Assembly (NCBI RefSeq): GCF_008806345.1
Contig: NZ_VZZJ01000022.1
Span: 1-64,000 of the forward strand
Direction: 5' to 3'
Length of the DNA: 64,000 nt
Origin: Methylobacterium planeticum
GTDB lineage: Bacteria > Pseudomonadota > Alphaproteobacteria > Rhizobiales > Beijerinckiaceae
How positions within the stretch are numbered: position 1 is the stretch's first letter; every line of letters starts with the position of its first letter. Positions 52,881 through 63,413 of this stretch are shown here, piece after piece. Below the pieces are notes generated by a model. It ran no database searches. It saw only the letters and a program-made list of their open reading frames with translations, and was not told the origin of the DNA. A program made the translations under genes and the position numbers.

Positions 52881-54668
52881 TCAGTTGGCCTGGCGGCGCA
52901 GGAAGGCCGGGATCTCAAGCTGATCGTCGTCCATCATGCGCGGCTGCGGCGCCAGGCGGCCCTGGGCGTCGAGGTTGCCCTGGGCCGGGCGGTAGCCCTG
53001 CGGCGCCGGGGGCGCCGGGGCGCGCTTGGCGTAGTCCGGCGCGGCCGGGGCCGGCGGCAGGGCGTGCTGCTGGGGCGCGGGGGCCCGGGCCGGCGCCGGC
53101 ACGGGGGCGGCCTCCGGCTCCTCGCGGCGGCCGCCGAAGCCGACGGTGGCGAGGCGGCGCAGCAGGGTCATGCGCTTCGAATCGGCCGGCGCCTCGGCGG
53201 GCTCCTCGCCGCGGCTGGCGCGGATCTGGGCCTGCCCGATCGGGGGCAGCTCGTGGATCTGCGGCATGCGCGGGGCGCGGGCGAGCGGGGCGGAGGCCGG
53301 GGCCGCCGGGCGCGGCGGCACGAACGGGCCGGCGTTCAGGGGCTGGGCGGGCTCGGGCTGCGGCGCGGGCGGGGCGGCGTAGGGCATCGCGACGCGGGGC
53401 TGCGACTGGGTCAGGACGACGTCGTCGCGCACCACCGGGGCTTGGGGCTCCATCCGCAGGTCGTGGCGGACATCGTGGCGCATCTCGTGCGCGCCCATCG
53501 CCTCAGGGGCCGCCTGGCGGACCGGGGGCTGGGGCGCGGGCGCCAGGGCCTGCGGCATCGGGGCGGGCTCGGGGGCCCGGGCGGCGGGGGCCGGGTAAGA
53601 GGCGCGGGCGCGGGCCTCGGCCCGCAGGCGCTCGGCGACCTCGGCGATGCGCTGCTCGGTCTCGGCGATGGCCGGGTTGTTCGGCGAGTTCGCGGAGATC
53701 AGCGCCGGCTCGATGCCGGTGGCGACGACCGAGACGCGGATGATGCCGTCGAGGCTCTCGTCGAAGGTGGCGCCCAGGATGATGTTGGCGTCCGAATCGA
53801 CCTCCTCGCGGATGCGGGTGGCGGCCTCGTCGAGCTCGTAGAGGGTCAGGTCGTTGCCGCCCGTGATCGAGATCAGCAGGCCGCGCGCGCCCTTCATCGA
53901 GACGTCGTCGAGGAGCGGGTTGGCGATGGCGGCCTCGGCGGCGCGGTTGGCGCGCTTCTCTCCGCTCGCCTCGCCGGTGCCCATCATGGCCTTGCCCATG
54001 CCGCGCATGATCGCCCGGACGTCGGCGAAGTCGAGGTTGATCAGGCCTTCCTTGACCATCAGGTCGGTGATGCAGGCGACGCCCGAGTAGAGCACCTGGT
54101 CGGCCATCGCGAAGGCGTCCGCGAAGGTGGTCTTCTCGTTGGCGACCCGGAACAGGTTCTGGTTCGGGATCACGATCAGGGTGTCGACGGAGGCCTGCAG
54201 CTCCTGGATGCCGGCCTCGGCGGTGCGCATCCGGCGCACACCCTCGAACTGGAACGGCTTCGTCACGACGCCGACCGTCAGGATGCCCATGTCGCGGGCC
54301 GCGCGGGCGATGACGGGGGCCGCGCCGGTGCCGGTGCCGCCGCCCATGCCGGCGGTGATGAAGCACATGTGGGCGCCCGAGAGCTGGTCGCGGATCTCGT
54401 CGATGACCTCCTCGGCCGCCGCCGAGCCGACCTCGGGATGCGAGCCGGCGCCGAGTCCCTGCGTCACGCCGAGACCCATCTGGATCACGCGCTCGGCCTT
54501 CGAGGAGGTCAGCGCCTGCGCGTCGGTGTTGGCCACCACGAACTCGCAGCCGAGGAGCCCCGACTCGATCATGTTGTTGACGGCGTTGCCGCCGGCTCCG
54601 CCGACACCGAAGACGGTGATGCGGGGCTTCAGTTCCCGGATGTCCGGCGCCTGCAGAGAAATGGCCAT
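52881..54668 (-). CDS. ftsZ: Cell division GTPase FtsZ
   Basis: FtsZ is the tubulin-like GTPase of the division ring. The 595-residue protein has [13 protein letters not shown], the tubulin signature [26 protein letters not shown] (T7 loop) and, after residue 320, a very long Pro/Ala/Arg-rich linker of about 250 residues. It ends with the conserved peptide [16 protein letters not shown] that binds FtsA and MinC. Linker length is at the top of the alphaproteobacterial range. The gene ends at a terminator and is the last of the dcw cluster. Confidence 0.98.
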   Translation of the reverse strand: MAISLQAPDIRELKPRITVFGVGGAGGNAVNNMIESGLLGCEFVVANTDAQALTSSKAERVIQMGLGVTQGLGAGSHPEVGSAAAEEVIDEIRDQLSGAHMCFITAGMGGGTGTGAAPVIARAARDMGILTVGVVTKPFQFEGVRRMRTAEAGIQELQASVDTLIVIPNQNLFRVANEKTTFADAFAMADQVLYSGVACITDLMVKEGLINLDFADVRAIMRGMGKAMMGTGEASGEKRANRAAEAAIANPLLDDVSMKGARGLLISITGGNDLTLYELDEAATRIREEVDSDANIILGATFDESLDGIIRVSVVATGIEPALISANSPNNPAIAETEQRIAEVAERLRAEARARASYPAPAARAPEPAPMPQALAPAPQPPVRQAAPEAMGAHEMRHDVRHDLRMEPQAPVVRDDVVLTQSQPRVAMPYAAPPAPQPEPAQPLNAGPFVPPRPAAPASAPLARAPRMPQIHELPPIGQAQIRASRGEEPAEAPADSKRMTLLRRLATVGFGGRREEPEAAPVPAPARAPAPQQHALPPAPAAPDYAKRAPAPPAPQGYRPAQGNLDAQGRLAPQPRMMDDDQLEIPAFLRRQAN

Positions 54669-54772
54669 GGTGTCGAGCCTCTCGTGACTTTCGGGTTTGT
54701 GTCTGGCGTCCAGAAGCCGGCGCCGATGTCTGCGATTTGCGCGGACGCCCGGGGGCGACCGCGCCTAACTCT

Positions 54773-56095
54773 CTAGAAACTCTCGCGAATCCAACGACCG
54801 ACGCGCGAGAAGTAACCGTCCGTTCCAGTGCCCGCGAAGGCGCCCTGCCCCCGCGGCTCGAAATGCTCCGCATGCGCGACCTGCGGGTAGACCAGCAGCC
54901 CGACCGAGGCCGAGAAGGCCGGGCCCTTGGCGGCCTCGGGCAGGCCCCGGATGCCGAGCGGGCGGCCGATCCGGACCTGTCCCTGCATCACCCGGCGGGT
55001 GACCTCGGGCAGGCCGACGAGCTGGCTGGCGCCGCCCGTGAGCACCACCCGGCGCCCCGCCTGGGCCGCGAAGCCCGCATTGCGCAGGCGGTCGCGGACC
55101 AGCTCGATCACCTCCTCGACGCGGGGGCGGATGATGCGCACGAGCTGCGAGCGCGGCACGTGGGTGGGCGCGTCGCCCTCGTCCTCGCCGACCCCGTGGA
55201 CCGCGATCATGTCGCGCTCGTCGGAGGCCGTGGCGATCGCCGAGCCGTAGAGGGTCTTGAGCCGCTCGGCCGCGGCGACCCGGGTCGAGAGGCCGCGGGC
55301 GATGTCCATCGTGACGTGGTGGCCCCCCACCGCGATGGCGTCGACATGCACGAGGTGGCCACCCGAGAAGACGCCGACGCTCGTCGTGCCGCCGCCCATG
55401 TCGACCACGGCGACGCCCATCTCCGCCTCGTCGTCGACGAGGGCCGAGAGCCCGGCCGCGTAGGGCGTGGCGATCACCGCCTCGACGCCGAGGTGGCAAT
55501 GCTCCACCGCCAGCATCAGGTTGCGGGCGGCGGCCGCCTCGCTGGTGACCACGTGCAGGTCGACCCCGAGGGCGTCGCCGATCATCCCCGAGGGGTCGAT
55601 CACCGCGCCCTGGCCGTCCAGCGCGTAGCCAGTCGGCAGGGCGTGGAGCACGGCGCGGCCGGGGCTGACCCCGTGGGCGCTCGCGGTCTCGAGGACCCGC
55701 TCGACGTCGGAGCCCGTGACGGTGCCGGTGCGCACGTTCACGCGCGCCTCGAAATGCTGCGAGGCGAGGCGCCCGCCCGACATGTTGACGATGACCGACT
55801 GCACCTCGACCTTGGCCATCCGCTCGGCGGCGTGGACCGCCTGGCGGATCGCCCCCTCGGCGGCTTCGAGGTCGACGATGGCGCCGCCCTTCAGCCCGAG
55901 GGAGCGCTGGTGGCCGATGCCGATGATGCGGGCGAGATGCGTGCGCCCCCGCAGGGTCGAGAGCGCCTCGGCCGGCTGCAGCTCGGCGATGAGGCAGACG
56001 ACCTTGCTGGTGCCGATGTCGAGGACCGACAGCGTCGTGCTCCGCCGGGCGGAGAGCGGCTTCAGTCTCGGCGTGAGGCCGTGGTGGCTGTGCAT
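54773..56095 (-). CDS. ftsA: Cell division protein FtsA
   Basis: FtsA is the actin-like membrane anchor of FtsZ. The 440-residue protein has the actin ATP-binding blocks (VLDIGTSKVVCLIAE, VVDMGGGTTSVGVF, VVLTGGASQLVGLPE) and an inserted 1C domain in the first half. It ends in an amphipathic membrane-targeting helix (VGRWIRESF). The gap to ftsZ is 104 bp. Confidence 0.97.
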   Translation of the reverse strand: MHSHHGLTPRLKPLSARRSTTLSVLDIGTSKVVCLIAELQPAEALSTLRGRTHLARIIGIGHQRSLGLKGGAIVDLEAAEGAIRQAVHAAERMAKVEVQSVIVNMSGGRLASQHFEARVNVRTGTVTGSDVERVLETASAHGVSPGRAVLHALPTGYALDGQGAVIDPSGMIGDALGVDLHVVTSEAAAARNLMLAVEHCHLGVEAVIATPYAAGLSALVDDEAEMGVAVVDMGGGTTSVGVFSGGHLVHVDAIAVGGHHVTMDIARGLSTRVAAAERLKTLYGSAIATASDERDMIAVHGVGEDEGDAPTHVPRSQLVRIIRPRVEEVIELVRDRLRNAGFAAQAGRRVVLTGGASQLVGLPEVTRRVMQGQVRIGRPLGIRGLPEAAKGPAFSASVGLLVYPQVAHAEHFEPRGQGAFAGTGTDGYFSRVGRWIRESF

Positions 56096-56157
56096 CGAAC
56101 GCTACCGGGGGAAAAGTTCGGGGACGGACGGGCGGGCGGAGAGGCGCGTCGGGCGGC

Positions 56158-57099
56158 TCATGTCGCGGTCCCCTTCTTCGACTTCTTCTGACTCTCGGCG
56201 CGGGCCGCGGCCGCCTCCTCGGTCAGGCGCACGACCACCCGGTCGGGCATGCGCAGGTCCACGGCGATGACGTCCTTCTCGAGGATCCTGGCGTCGCGCT
56301 CGAGCCTGACCAGGCGGGCCAGCGCCTCGGCGCTGCCGGTCTCCGGCAGGCGGATGTCGACGCCGTCGAGCTTCAGGGTCCAGCGCCGGCCCGAGACGTA
56401 GGTCCCGGCGCGGATCCGGTCCCCGAGGGCGCCCGCGGCGGCGACGAGCCCGAGATACTCGCTGAGCCGGGTGTTGGCGTCGTCGCCGACCACGAGGGGC
56501 AGGCTGGCGTAGCGGTCGTCCCGCATGGTGTCGATCACGGTGCCGTCGGCGGCGATGACGCTGATCTCGCCGTTCCTCTGCCAGAGGGCGGCGGGCTCGC
56601 GCTCGACCTGGTTGATGACGATCTCGTTCGGGTAGAGCTTGCGCACGGAGGCGCTGGCGATCAGCGGCACCCGGATCAGGCGCTCGCGCACCGCGGTGAC
56701 GTCGAGGAAGGGGACGGAGGAGCGCCAGTCGATGCCGGCGGCGGCGAGCACCTCCCGCTCATACATGCGCGAGATGCCCGAGATGGTGACGCGCTCGACG
56801 CCGAAGCCGGCGAGGCGCGCCAGGATGTCGAGGGGGCGGCCCTGCTCGACCACGAAGGCGTCGTAGCGGCCGCTGGCGACGAAGCCCGTCATGGCGAGGG
56901 CCGCGAAGGTGGCCGAGACCGCCATCACGCCGACATGCCGCGGCATGCGCTCGGCGATCGGCAGGGCGGGCCGCAGGCGCCGCGGGGCGCCGCGCCGGAG
57001 GAAGCGCGGCAGCCGGGCCAGAAGGCCCGCGCGGGGGCCCTCGCCGCCGGGATGTCCGGCGGGGGTCAGCGACCCAGCGTTGCGTCCTCCACCATCCAT
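56158..57099 (-). CDS. ftsQ: Cell division protein FtsQ
   Basis: The 313-residue single-pass membrane protein has an Arg/Pro-rich cytoplasmic part, one membrane helix (VGVMAVSATFAALAMTGFVA near 56-75), the POTRA domain (VERVTISGISRMYEREVLAAAGI) and the beta domain with PLIASASVRKLYPNEIVINQVER. It ends in a Lys/Ser-rich tail. The ATG at 57099 lies inside the end of ddl by 34 bp; a later start is possible, since the N-terminal part is not conserved. Confidence 0.93.
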   Translation of the reverse strand: MDGGGRNAGSLTPAGHPGGEGPRAGLLARLPRFLRRGAPRRLRPALPIAERMPRHVGVMAVSATFAALAMTGFVASGRYDAFVVEQGRPLDILARLAGFGVERVTISGISRMYEREVLAAAGIDWRSSVPFLDVTAVRERLIRVPLIASASVRKLYPNEIVINQVEREPAALWQRNGEISVIAADGTVIDTMRDDRYASLPLVVGDDANTRLSEYLGLVAAAGALGDRIRAGTYVSGRRWTLKLDGVDIRLPETGSAEALARLVRLERDARILEKDVIAVDLRMPDRVVVRLTEEAAAARAESQKKSKKGTAT

Positions 57100-57989
57100 T
57101 GAACGAGCTCACCGAAACTCAAGCCAGCGTGGGCCGCGATCTCAGGCACAAGGCTCGTCTGGGTCATGCCGGGTTGCGTGTTGACCTCCAGCACGACGAG
57201 GGCACCGGTTCCCCCCGGTGTATCGTCGTAGCGAAGATCGGCACGGCTGACGCCCCGGCAGCCCAGTGCTTGATGCGCCGTTAACGACAACTCTTGGACA
57301 TGCTGGTAAACATTTGGTTTAATTTCTGCCGGGAGCACGTGGATCGACCCCCCCTCGGCGTACTTGGCGTCGAAGTCGTACCACTCCCCTGAGGCGGGCT
57401 TGATCTCGATGACCCCGAGGGCCCGGTCCCCCATCACCGCGCAGGTCAGCTCGCGGCCCGCAACGTAAGTCTCCACAAGCACTTGCTCGCCGAAGGCCCA
57501 GTCCTCGCGGGACAGTTCCTGGGGCGGGTGCGAGCGGCCCTCGCGCACGATGATGACGCCCATCGAGGAGCCTTCCGCGATCGGTTTGACGACGTACGGA
57601 GGGGTTAACGGGTGTGCCCTGGCCGCATCATGACGGTTAACGACGCGGCCCTCCGGCACGCTCACGCCGGCCGCCTTCATGATCGTTTTGGCACGCTCCT
57701 TGTGCATCGCCAGCGCCGAGGCGAGCACGCCCGAATGGGTGTAGGGGATCTTCAGGAGCTCGAGCAGGCCCTGGATCGTGCCGTCCTCCCCCGCGGGGCC
57801 GTGCAGGGCGTTGAAGGCGACCTCGGGGCGCAGCGCCGTGAGCACGGTCGCGATGTCGGGCCCGACATCGACCGGGGTGACGCGGTAGCCCCGGCCCTCC
57901 AGGGCGCGGGCGCAGGCGATGCCGGAATTCAGCGACACGCTCCGCTCGGACGACCAGCCCCCCATCAGGACGGCGACGTGCTTGGACAT
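57066..57989 (-). CDS. ddl: D-alanine--D-alanine ligase
   Basis: Ddl makes the D-Ala-D-Ala dipeptide of peptidoglycan precursors. The 307-residue ATP-grasp enzyme has VLMGGWSSERSVSLNSG, NALHGPAGEDGTIQGLLELL, KERAKTIMKAAG, the ATP loop KPIAEGSSMGV, LGVIEIKPASGEWYDFDAKY, and VLEVNTQPGMT. The codon-usage-independent AT-richer patch near 57290-57330 is notable but within the frame. It overlaps ftsQ by 34 bp. A decayed toxin-antitoxin pair lies between it and murB. Confidence 0.97.
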   Translation of the reverse strand: MSKHVAVLMGGWSSERSVSLNSGIACARALEGRGYRVTPVDVGPDIATVLTALRPEVAFNALHGPAGEDGTIQGLLELLKIPYTHSGVLASALAMHKERAKTIMKAAGVSVPEGRVVNRHDAARAHPLTPPYVVKPIAEGSSMGVIIVREGRSHPPQELSREDWAFGEQVLVETYVAGRELTCAVMGDRALGVIEIKPASGEWYDFDAKYAEGGSIHVLPAEIKPNVYQHVQELSLTAHQALGCRGVSRADLRYDDTPGGTGALVVLEVNTQPGMTQTSLVPEIAAHAGLSFGELVQWMVEDATLGR

Positions 57990-58028
57990 GGGTGGGGACT
58001 CCGGTCGGACGGATGGGGGTGGCGTGGC

Positions 58029-58381
58029 TCAGGCACGGCCGATCATGACGCGGGCACGCTCGAGGGTTCGGCCGGTCCCGTCGGCCGACGGGGCGCCGGC
58101 GCGGCGGACGATTCGCGACGTCCCGATCGTGGCGAGCGTCGGCGGGCGCGGGACGGAGGCGATGGCGAGGCCGGTGCGGGGTGATCCGCGATCGGACGAT
58201 CGCCCGGCATCGATTCGTCGCGCGCGCTCGTGATCAGGGCGATCCGGCCGAAGCCGGCCCGCGCCACGTCGTCTCCGGCTAGGGCGAGGGCTGGACGCCG
58301 CTTCTCGGCGAGCCGGTCGGTGCGGGGGAAGGGCACGACGATCGTGCCGGGCGGGATGCCCTCGGGCTCAGAGATCGGCAT
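58029..58381 (-). pseudogene. MazF/PemK-family toxin gene, frameshifted
   Basis: The first part, from ATG at 58381, reads GTIVVPFPRTDRLAEKRRPALALAG then RIALITSARDESMPGDRPIADH, the core of PemK/MazF toxins (ribosome-independent mRNA endonucleases). After the CCCC run at about 58177-58180 the family sequence continues in another frame: GLAIASVPRPPTLATIG, TSRIVRRAG and a stop at 58029. One added C in the run, or a two-base loss, would restore a protein of about 117 residues, the normal size. In the current frame the tail is Pro/Arg/Ser-rich and non-homologous. The ATG overlaps the antitoxin gene. Confidence 0.75.
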
Positions 58382-58601
58382 CATCCTCGTCGTCGATCGC
58401 GCCGTTCCAATCGGTCGAGGCCGCGAAGGGGTCGTCGACATCCCGGGGCGCCGTCTCGATCCGGATGCCCTCCGGAATCGGGACGGCGCGCGATCGGTCG
58501 CCCGGAGGGTGACCCAGGCGCTCGCGCACCGCGGAGGGCCGCACCGTCCGGCTCTTCGCGGAACCCTGCGCGCAGGCAATCCGCACGGAGCGGTCGTCCA
58601 T
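58368..58601 (-). CDS. AbrB-like antitoxin of the decayed toxin pair
   Basis: The 77-residue protein has SAKSRTVRPSAVRERLGHPP-GDRS, a weak match to AbrB/MazE-type domains (S-A-K-G-Q-V-T-x-P-x-x-V-R-E-R-L-G-x-x-P-G-D), followed by IPEGIRIETAPRDVDDPFAA and an acidic end, DWNGAIDDEDDADL, as in antitoxins that wrap their toxin. Several expected AbrB residues are lost, so it may itself be decaying. GGGAG precedes the ATG. It overlaps the toxin gene by 14 bp, the usual arrangement for such pairs. It lies between ddl and murB. Confidence 0.6.
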   Translation of the reverse strand: MDDRSVRIACAQGSAKSRTVRPSAVRERLGHPPGDRSRAVPIPEGIRIETAPRDVDDPFAASTDWNGAIDDEDDADL

Positions 58602-58626
58602 GACGTCATCTCCCGTTCGACGCGCC

Positions 58627-59565
58627 TTACCGATTTACGATGTCCGCGTCGATCCCGATCCGCTTGATCTCCCAGTGCAGCTCGACGCCAGAGGTCTCGC
58701 GCACGCGCCGGCGCACCGCCTCGCCGAGGCCCTCGATCTCCGCCGCGGTGGCGCCGCCGCGGTTGATCAGGAAGTTGCAGTGCATCTCGGAGACCTGGGC
58801 GCCGCCGATCGTCAGGCCGCGGCAGCCGGCCGCGTCGACGAGCTGCCAGGCCTTCCCGCCCTCCGGGTTCTTGAAGGTCGAGCCGCCGGTGCGCTCGCGG
58901 ATCGGCTGGGCGGCCTCCCGCGCCGCCGTGACCCGCTCCATCTCGGCCTCGATCGCCGCGCGCTCGCCCGGGCGCCCCCGGAACAACGCGGAGGTGAAGA
59001 TCACGTCGTCGGGCGCCGCGGAATGGCGGTAGCGGAAGCCCATCTCGGCGTGGCTGAGGCTGCGGAGCCGGCCGCTCCGGTCGACGCCGCGCGCCTCGAC
59101 CAGCACGTCGGTGGTCTCGCCCCCGTGGGCGCCGGCATTCATGCGCAGGGCGCCCCCCACCGAGCCCGGGATGCCGCGGAAGAAGGCGAGCCCGTCGAGG
59201 CCGGCCGCGGCCGCGGCCTTGGCCAGGCGCATGTCCGGCACGGCCGTGCCGGCCCGGAGCGTCTCCCCGTCGGCCTCGACCGAGCCGAAGGCCTTGCCGC
59301 CGAGCCGGACCACCACGCCCGGCACGCCGCCGTCGCGCACGATCAGGTTCGAGCCGAGGCCGATCACCGTGACGGGGACCTCCGGGTCGAGCCCGGCCAG
59401 GAGATGGGCGAGGTCCGCCTCGTCGGCCGGCGTGAACAGCGCCTGCGCCGGCCCGCCGACGCGGAACCAGGTGAGGTCGGCGAGCGGCTGATTCGCGATC
59501 AGGCGCCCGCGCAGCTCCGGGGCGGCGGCCCGCAGGGCCGGCGTGATGTCCGGGAAGGCGCTCAT
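58627..59565 (-). CDS. murB: UDP-N-acetylenolpyruvoylglucosamine reductase MurB
   Basis: MurB is the FAD enzyme that completes UDP-MurNAc. The 312-residue protein is of the shorter type-II group: [58 protein letters not shown] (FAD site), FRYRHSAAP and [20 protein letters not shown]. The ATG overlaps the murC stop (ATGA); an upstream extension is not conserved. The toxin-antitoxin pair follows after 25 bp. Confidence 0.97.
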   Translation of the reverse strand: MSAFPDITPALRAAAPELRGRLIANQPLADLTWFRVGGPAQALFTPADEADLAHLLAGLDPEVPVTVIGLGSNLIVRDGGVPGVVVRLGGKAFGSVEADGETLRAGTAVPDMRLAKAAAAAGLDGLAFFRGIPGSVGGALRMNAGAHGGETTDVLVEARGVDRSGRLRSLSHAEMGFRYRHSAAPDDVIFTSALFRGRPGERAAIEAEMERVTAAREAAQPIRERTGGSTFKNPEGGKAWQLVDAAGCRGLTIGGAQVSEMHCNFLINRGGATAAEIEGLGEAVRRRVRETSGVELHWEIKRIGIDADIVNR

Positions 59566-60968
59566 CCCTTCAGCGCCGCGAGTTCGCTCGGCAGGGCGTA
59601 GGCCCATTGCGTGATGTTGCCGGCGCCGAGGCAGACGACGTAGTCGCCGGGCTGGGCCAGGCCGGCCACGATGCCGGCGAGATCCTCCGATCGCTCCAGC
59701 GCGATGGCGTTGCGGTGGCCGCGGGACTTCAGGCCCGCCACCAGGTTGTCGCGGTCGATGCCCTCGATCGGCGCCTCGCCCGCCGCGTAGACGGGGGCGA
59801 CGATCACCGTGTCGGCATCGTTGAAGCAGGTGCAGAAATCATCGAACAGCGATTGCAGCCGGGTGTAGCGGTGCGGCTGCACGATCGCCACGACGTTGCC
59901 CTCCGTCGAGGCCCGGGCGGCCTTGAGCACCGCCTTGATCTCCACCGGGTGGTGCCCGTAATCGTCGAAGATCTCGGCGCCGTTCCACGCGCCCGTGCGG
60001 GTGAAGCGGCGCTTGACGCCGCCGAAGCCCGCCAGCGCCTTGCGGATCGCCTCCGGGGAGACGCCGAGCTCGTGCGCCACCGCGAGCGCGGCGGTGGCGT
60101 TCAGGGCGTTGTGCTTGCCGGGCATGGGCAGGACGAGGTCCTCCATCTCCATGCGGAAGCCGGGGCGCCGGTCGCGGATCATCACCCGGAAGCGGCTCTG
60201 GCCGCCGCGCAGGTCCACGTCGATCAGGCGCACATCGGCCTGCGGGTTCTCGCCGTAGGTGATGATGCGCCGGTCCTCGATGTGCCCGACGAGGTCCTGC
60301 ACGATCGGGTGGTCGATGCACATCACGGCGAAGCCGTAGAACGGGATGTTGTCGATGAAGCGCCGGAAGGCGTCCTTGACCGCGTCGAAACTGCCGAAAT
60401 GGTCGAGATGCTCCGGGTCGATGTTGGTGACGATCGCCACGTCGGCCGGGAGCTTCAGGAAGGTGCCGTCCGATTCGTCGGCCTCCACCACCATCCACTC
60501 GCCCTCGCCCATGCGGGCGTTGGTGCCGTAGGCGTTGATGATGCCGCCGTTGATCACCGTCGGGTCGAGGTTGCCGGCGTCGAGCAGCGTCGCCACCAGC
60601 GAGGTGGTGGTGGTCTTGCCGTGCGTGCCCGCGATCGCGACGCAGGACTTGAAGCGCATCAGCTCGGCCAGCATCTCGGCCCGGCGCACCACCGGCAGCC
60701 GGCGCTCGCGGGCGGCCTGCAACTCGGGATTGTCCCGCCGGATCGCGGTCGAAACCACCACGAGGGCCGCCTCCTCGACGTTCTCGGCGGCGTGGCCCAC
60801 GAAGGTCCGCATGCCCTTCTCGGCGAGGCGGCGGACATTGGCGTTGTCGTTCGCGTCCGACCCCTGAACCGTGTAGCCGAGATTGTTCATTACCTCGGCG
60901 ATGCCGGACATGCCGATCCCGCCGATTCCGATGAAGTGGATGGGACCGAGCTGATCGGGAAGCTTCAT
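59562..60968 (-). CDS. murC: UDP-N-acetylmuramate--L-alanine ligase MurC
   Basis: MurC adds L-Ala to UDP-MurNAc. The 468-residue Mur ligase has [21 protein letters not shown], the P-loop [16 protein letters not shown], the [13 protein letters not shown] and [10 protein letters not shown] regions and [15 protein letters not shown]. The true start is MKLPDQ at 60968; the frame is open 34 codons further but not homologous. It overlaps murB by 4 bp. Confidence 0.97.
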   Translation of the reverse strand: MKLPDQLGPIHFIGIGGIGMSGIAEVMNNLGYTVQGSDANDNANVRRLAEKGMRTFVGHAAENVEEAALVVVSTAIRRDNPELQAARERRLPVVRRAEMLAELMRFKSCVAIAGTHGKTTTTSLVATLLDAGNLDPTVINGGIINAYGTNARMGEGEWMVVEADESDGTFLKLPADVAIVTNIDPEHLDHFGSFDAVKDAFRRFIDNIPFYGFAVMCIDHPIVQDLVGHIEDRRIITYGENPQADVRLIDVDLRGGQSRFRVMIRDRRPGFRMEMEDLVLPMPGKHNALNATAALAVAHELGVSPEAIRKALAGFGGVKRRFTRTGAWNGAEIFDDYGHHPVEIKAVLKAARASTEGNVVAIVQPHRYTRLQSLFDDFCTCFNDADTVIVAPVYAAGEAPIEGIDRDNLVAGLKSRGHRNAIALERSEDLAGIVAGLAQPGDYVVCLGAGNITQWAYALPSELAALKG

Positions 60969-61017
60969 GATTTGTTCCGTTCCGTTTCGGGGTCGCGCCG
61001 GCGCGGGACCCCGGAAA

Positions 61018-62127
61018 TCAGGTGCGGGCGGCCGTCTCGATGACGACGTCGGCGAGCCGCTCGGCGGCATCGTGAATGCCCGCGCTTTTGGCCGCTGCGG
61101 CCGCCCGGGTCAATTTTTCGGGGTTTCCGAAGAGGTCGAGGAGCTCGGCCGTGAGGCGATCCGGCGTGAAGCCCGACTGGGCGAGGCTCAGCGCGGCGCC
61201 GATTCCCGCGAGGGTCGCGGCGTTGGCCGCCTGGTCCTGATCGAGGGCGCCGGGGAGCGGCACCAGGATCGCGGGCCGGCCGATCGCCGCGAGTTCCGAC
61301 ACCGTCGAGGCCCCCGAGCGCGAGACCACCAGGTGGCTGCGCGCCATCCGGCCCGGCAGGTCGCGGAAGAAGGGCGCCGCCTCGATGCTGCGCAGGCCCA
61401 TGGCGAGGTAGTCGTTCTGGACGGCGGTCAGGTCCTCGGGGCGGGCCTGCTGCACGAGGCTCAGCCGCGCCCGGATGTCGGCCGGCAATTGCGCGATGGC
61501 CCGCGGCACCACCTCGCCCATCACCCGCGCGCCCTGGCTGCCGCCGAAGACGAGGAGGTGCAGGCCGTCCTCGGGACCGAGGGGCGGAAAGGGCGTCCCG
61601 GCCGCCTCGAGCACCGCGGGGCGCAGGGGGTTGCCGGTGTGGATGCGCGGGGCCCTGGCCTTGTCGGGCACCCCGCGCACGGCGGCGAACCCGGTCGCGA
61701 TGGTGCGGGCGCCCCGCGCCAGGAAGGCGTTGGCGCGGCCCATCACGGCGTTCTGCTCGTGCAGGATCGTGGGCACGCGCAGCAATTGCCCGGCCAGCAC
61801 CGGCGGCACGGTCGGGTAGCCGCCGAAGCCCACGATGGCCGCCGGGTTGATGCGCCGGATCTCGCGCGCCGCCGCGCCGAAGCCGCGCCCGAGGGTGAAG
61901 ATCGCGCCCGCGCGCCGCAGGGGCGAGCGGCCGGACGGCGTCGCCGACGTGATGGTGACGATCTCGGAGGCCGGGAACTCGCCGGCGATCGAATCGACCC
62001 GCGCGTCGGTGGCGAGGACCACCCGCACGCCGCGGGCGCGCAGCGCGTGGGCCAAGCTCTCGGCCGGGAAGAGATGCCCCCCGGTGCCGCCGGCGCAGAG
62101 GAGGATGGTCGCCTGGAACACCGTCAC
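61018..62127 (-). CDS. murG: Lipid II synthase MurG
   Basis: MurG transfers GlcNAc onto lipid I at the inner face of the membrane. The 369-residue GT-B enzyme has [71 protein letters not shown] and LDQDQAANA. It starts with GTG, which overlaps the ftsW stop (GTGA). It ends 50 bp before murC. Confidence 0.97.
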   Translation of the reverse strand: MTVFQATILLCAGGTGGHLFPAESLAHALRARGVRVVLATDARVDSIAGEFPASEIVTITSATPSGRSPLRRAGAIFTLGRGFGAAAREIRRINPAAIVGFGGYPTVPPVLAGQLLRVPTILHEQNAVMGRANAFLARGARTIATGFAAVRGVPDKARAPRIHTGNPLRPAVLEAAGTPFPPLGPEDGLHLLVFGGSQGARVMGEVVPRAIAQLPADIRARLSLVQQARPEDLTAVQNDYLAMGLRSIEAAPFFRDLPGRMARSHLVVSRSGASTVSELAAIGRPAILVPLPGALDQDQAANAATLAGIGAALSLAQSGFTPDRLTAELLDLFGNPEKLTRAAAAAKSAGIHDAAERLADVVIETAART

Positions 62128-63290
62128 CGCATCACTCCGGCGACGGTGGCGGGCGCGGTGCCCGGCGGCTTCTGGCTCAACATGGTGACGCGGGGCCGCT
62201 TGCGGGTCAGCGCGATCAGGAAGCCCATGCCCAGCGCCAGCGAGATCAGCGAGGATCCGCCGTACGAGACGAAGGGCAGCGTCATGCCCTTGGCGGGCAT
62301 GAGCTGGGTGTTCACCGCCATGTTGATGCAGGCCTGCAGGCCGAACAGGGTGGTGAGCCCGGTGATCGCCAGCCGCGAGAAGGTGTCGTCGGTGCGCCGC
62401 GCGAGCTTGAGGCCGCGCATCACGATGTAGACGAACAGGGCCACGAGGCCGAGACAGACGAGCACGCCGAACTCCTCGCCGGTGACGGAGAAGATGAAGT
62501 CCGTATGTGCGTCGGGGAGGTGGCGCTTGGCCACCCCCTCGCCCGGGCCGGTGCCGAACCAGCTCCCCGAGCGGAAGGATTCGCGCGACCAGAATTCCTG
62601 GAAGCTGTCGCCCGAATCCCGGTCGAGGAAGCGGGTGATGCGCTCGCGCACGTGGTGCAGGAAGGTGTAGGCGGCGAACACCCCGACGAGGCCGCTGACG
62701 CCGAGGCCCGCCACCCAGAACCAGTGCAGGCCGGCCACGAAGAACAGCGAGCACCAGACGATGGTGATCAGCATGGTCTGCCCGAAATCGGGCTGGAGGA
62801 TCAGCGGCACGATGGTGACGGGCAGGAGCAGGATCGCCAGGAAGCCCCCCGGCATGTCGCGCCGCTGCGCGCCCTCCGAGAAGGCCCAGGCGGCCACGAC
62901 CACGAAGGCGGGCTTCACGAATTCCGAGGGCTGCAGGCCGAAGGATCCGAACTGGATCCAGCGATGGGCGCCCTTGATCTCGGGGCCGAACTTGCCGGCC
63001 AGGATGCAGAGCGCCACGCCGACGAGCCAGGTGCCGAGGGCGAGGCGCCGGATATGGCGCAGGTTGAGGAACGAGACCGCGACGATCAGGAGGATCGTCG
63101 GCGCGAGGTACATCGCCTGGCGATTGAGGAAGTAGAAGGTCGGCAGGCCGATGCGCTCGGCCACGGGCGGACCTCCGCCCATCAGGAAGACCAGACCCGC
63201 CACCATCAGGGCACCGAGCGCCGCCAGCAGGCCACGATCGACCGTCCACCACCAATCCGTGAGGGGCGTGCGTTCCGCGCGGGACATCAT
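62124..63290 (-). CDS. ftsW: Lipid II polymerase/divisome protein FtsW
   Basis: FtsW is the SEDS-type glycosyltransferase of septal peptidoglycan. The 388-residue membrane protein has about ten hydrophobic segments and the SEDS marks GAHRWIQFGSFGLQPSEFVKPAF, HTDFIFSVTGEEFG and GMTLPFVSYGGSSL. ATG at 63290 is used; the next codon is ATG too. It is followed by murG with a 4-bp overlap. Confidence 0.97.
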   Translation of the reverse strand: MMSRAERTPLTDWWWTVDRGLLAALGALMVAGLVFLMGGGPPVAERIGLPTFYFLNRQAMYLAPTILLIVAVSFLNLRHIRRLALGTWLVGVALCILAGKFGPEIKGAHRWIQFGSFGLQPSEFVKPAFVVVAAWAFSEGAQRRDMPGGFLAILLLPVTIVPLILQPDFGQTMLITIVWCSLFFVAGLHWFWVAGLGVSGLVGVFAAYTFLHHVRERITRFLDRDSGDSFQEFWSRESFRSGSWFGTGPGEGVAKRHLPDAHTDFIFSVTGEEFGVLVCLGLVALFVYIVMRGLKLARRTDDTFSRLAITGLTTLFGLQACINMAVNTQLMPAKGMTLPFVSYGGSSLISLALGMGFLIALTRKRPRVTMLSQKPPGTAPATVAGVMR

Positions 63291-63413
63291 GGAATTACGC
63301 GTGCTCCGTGACAGGACGGCTCGGGCCGCGCGATCCACGGCCGGCCGCGATCCTGTGACGGAATGGTAAATGGTCTCTTATGGTTATCGCATCGTGAGTG
63401 CTGGATGGCGTGC

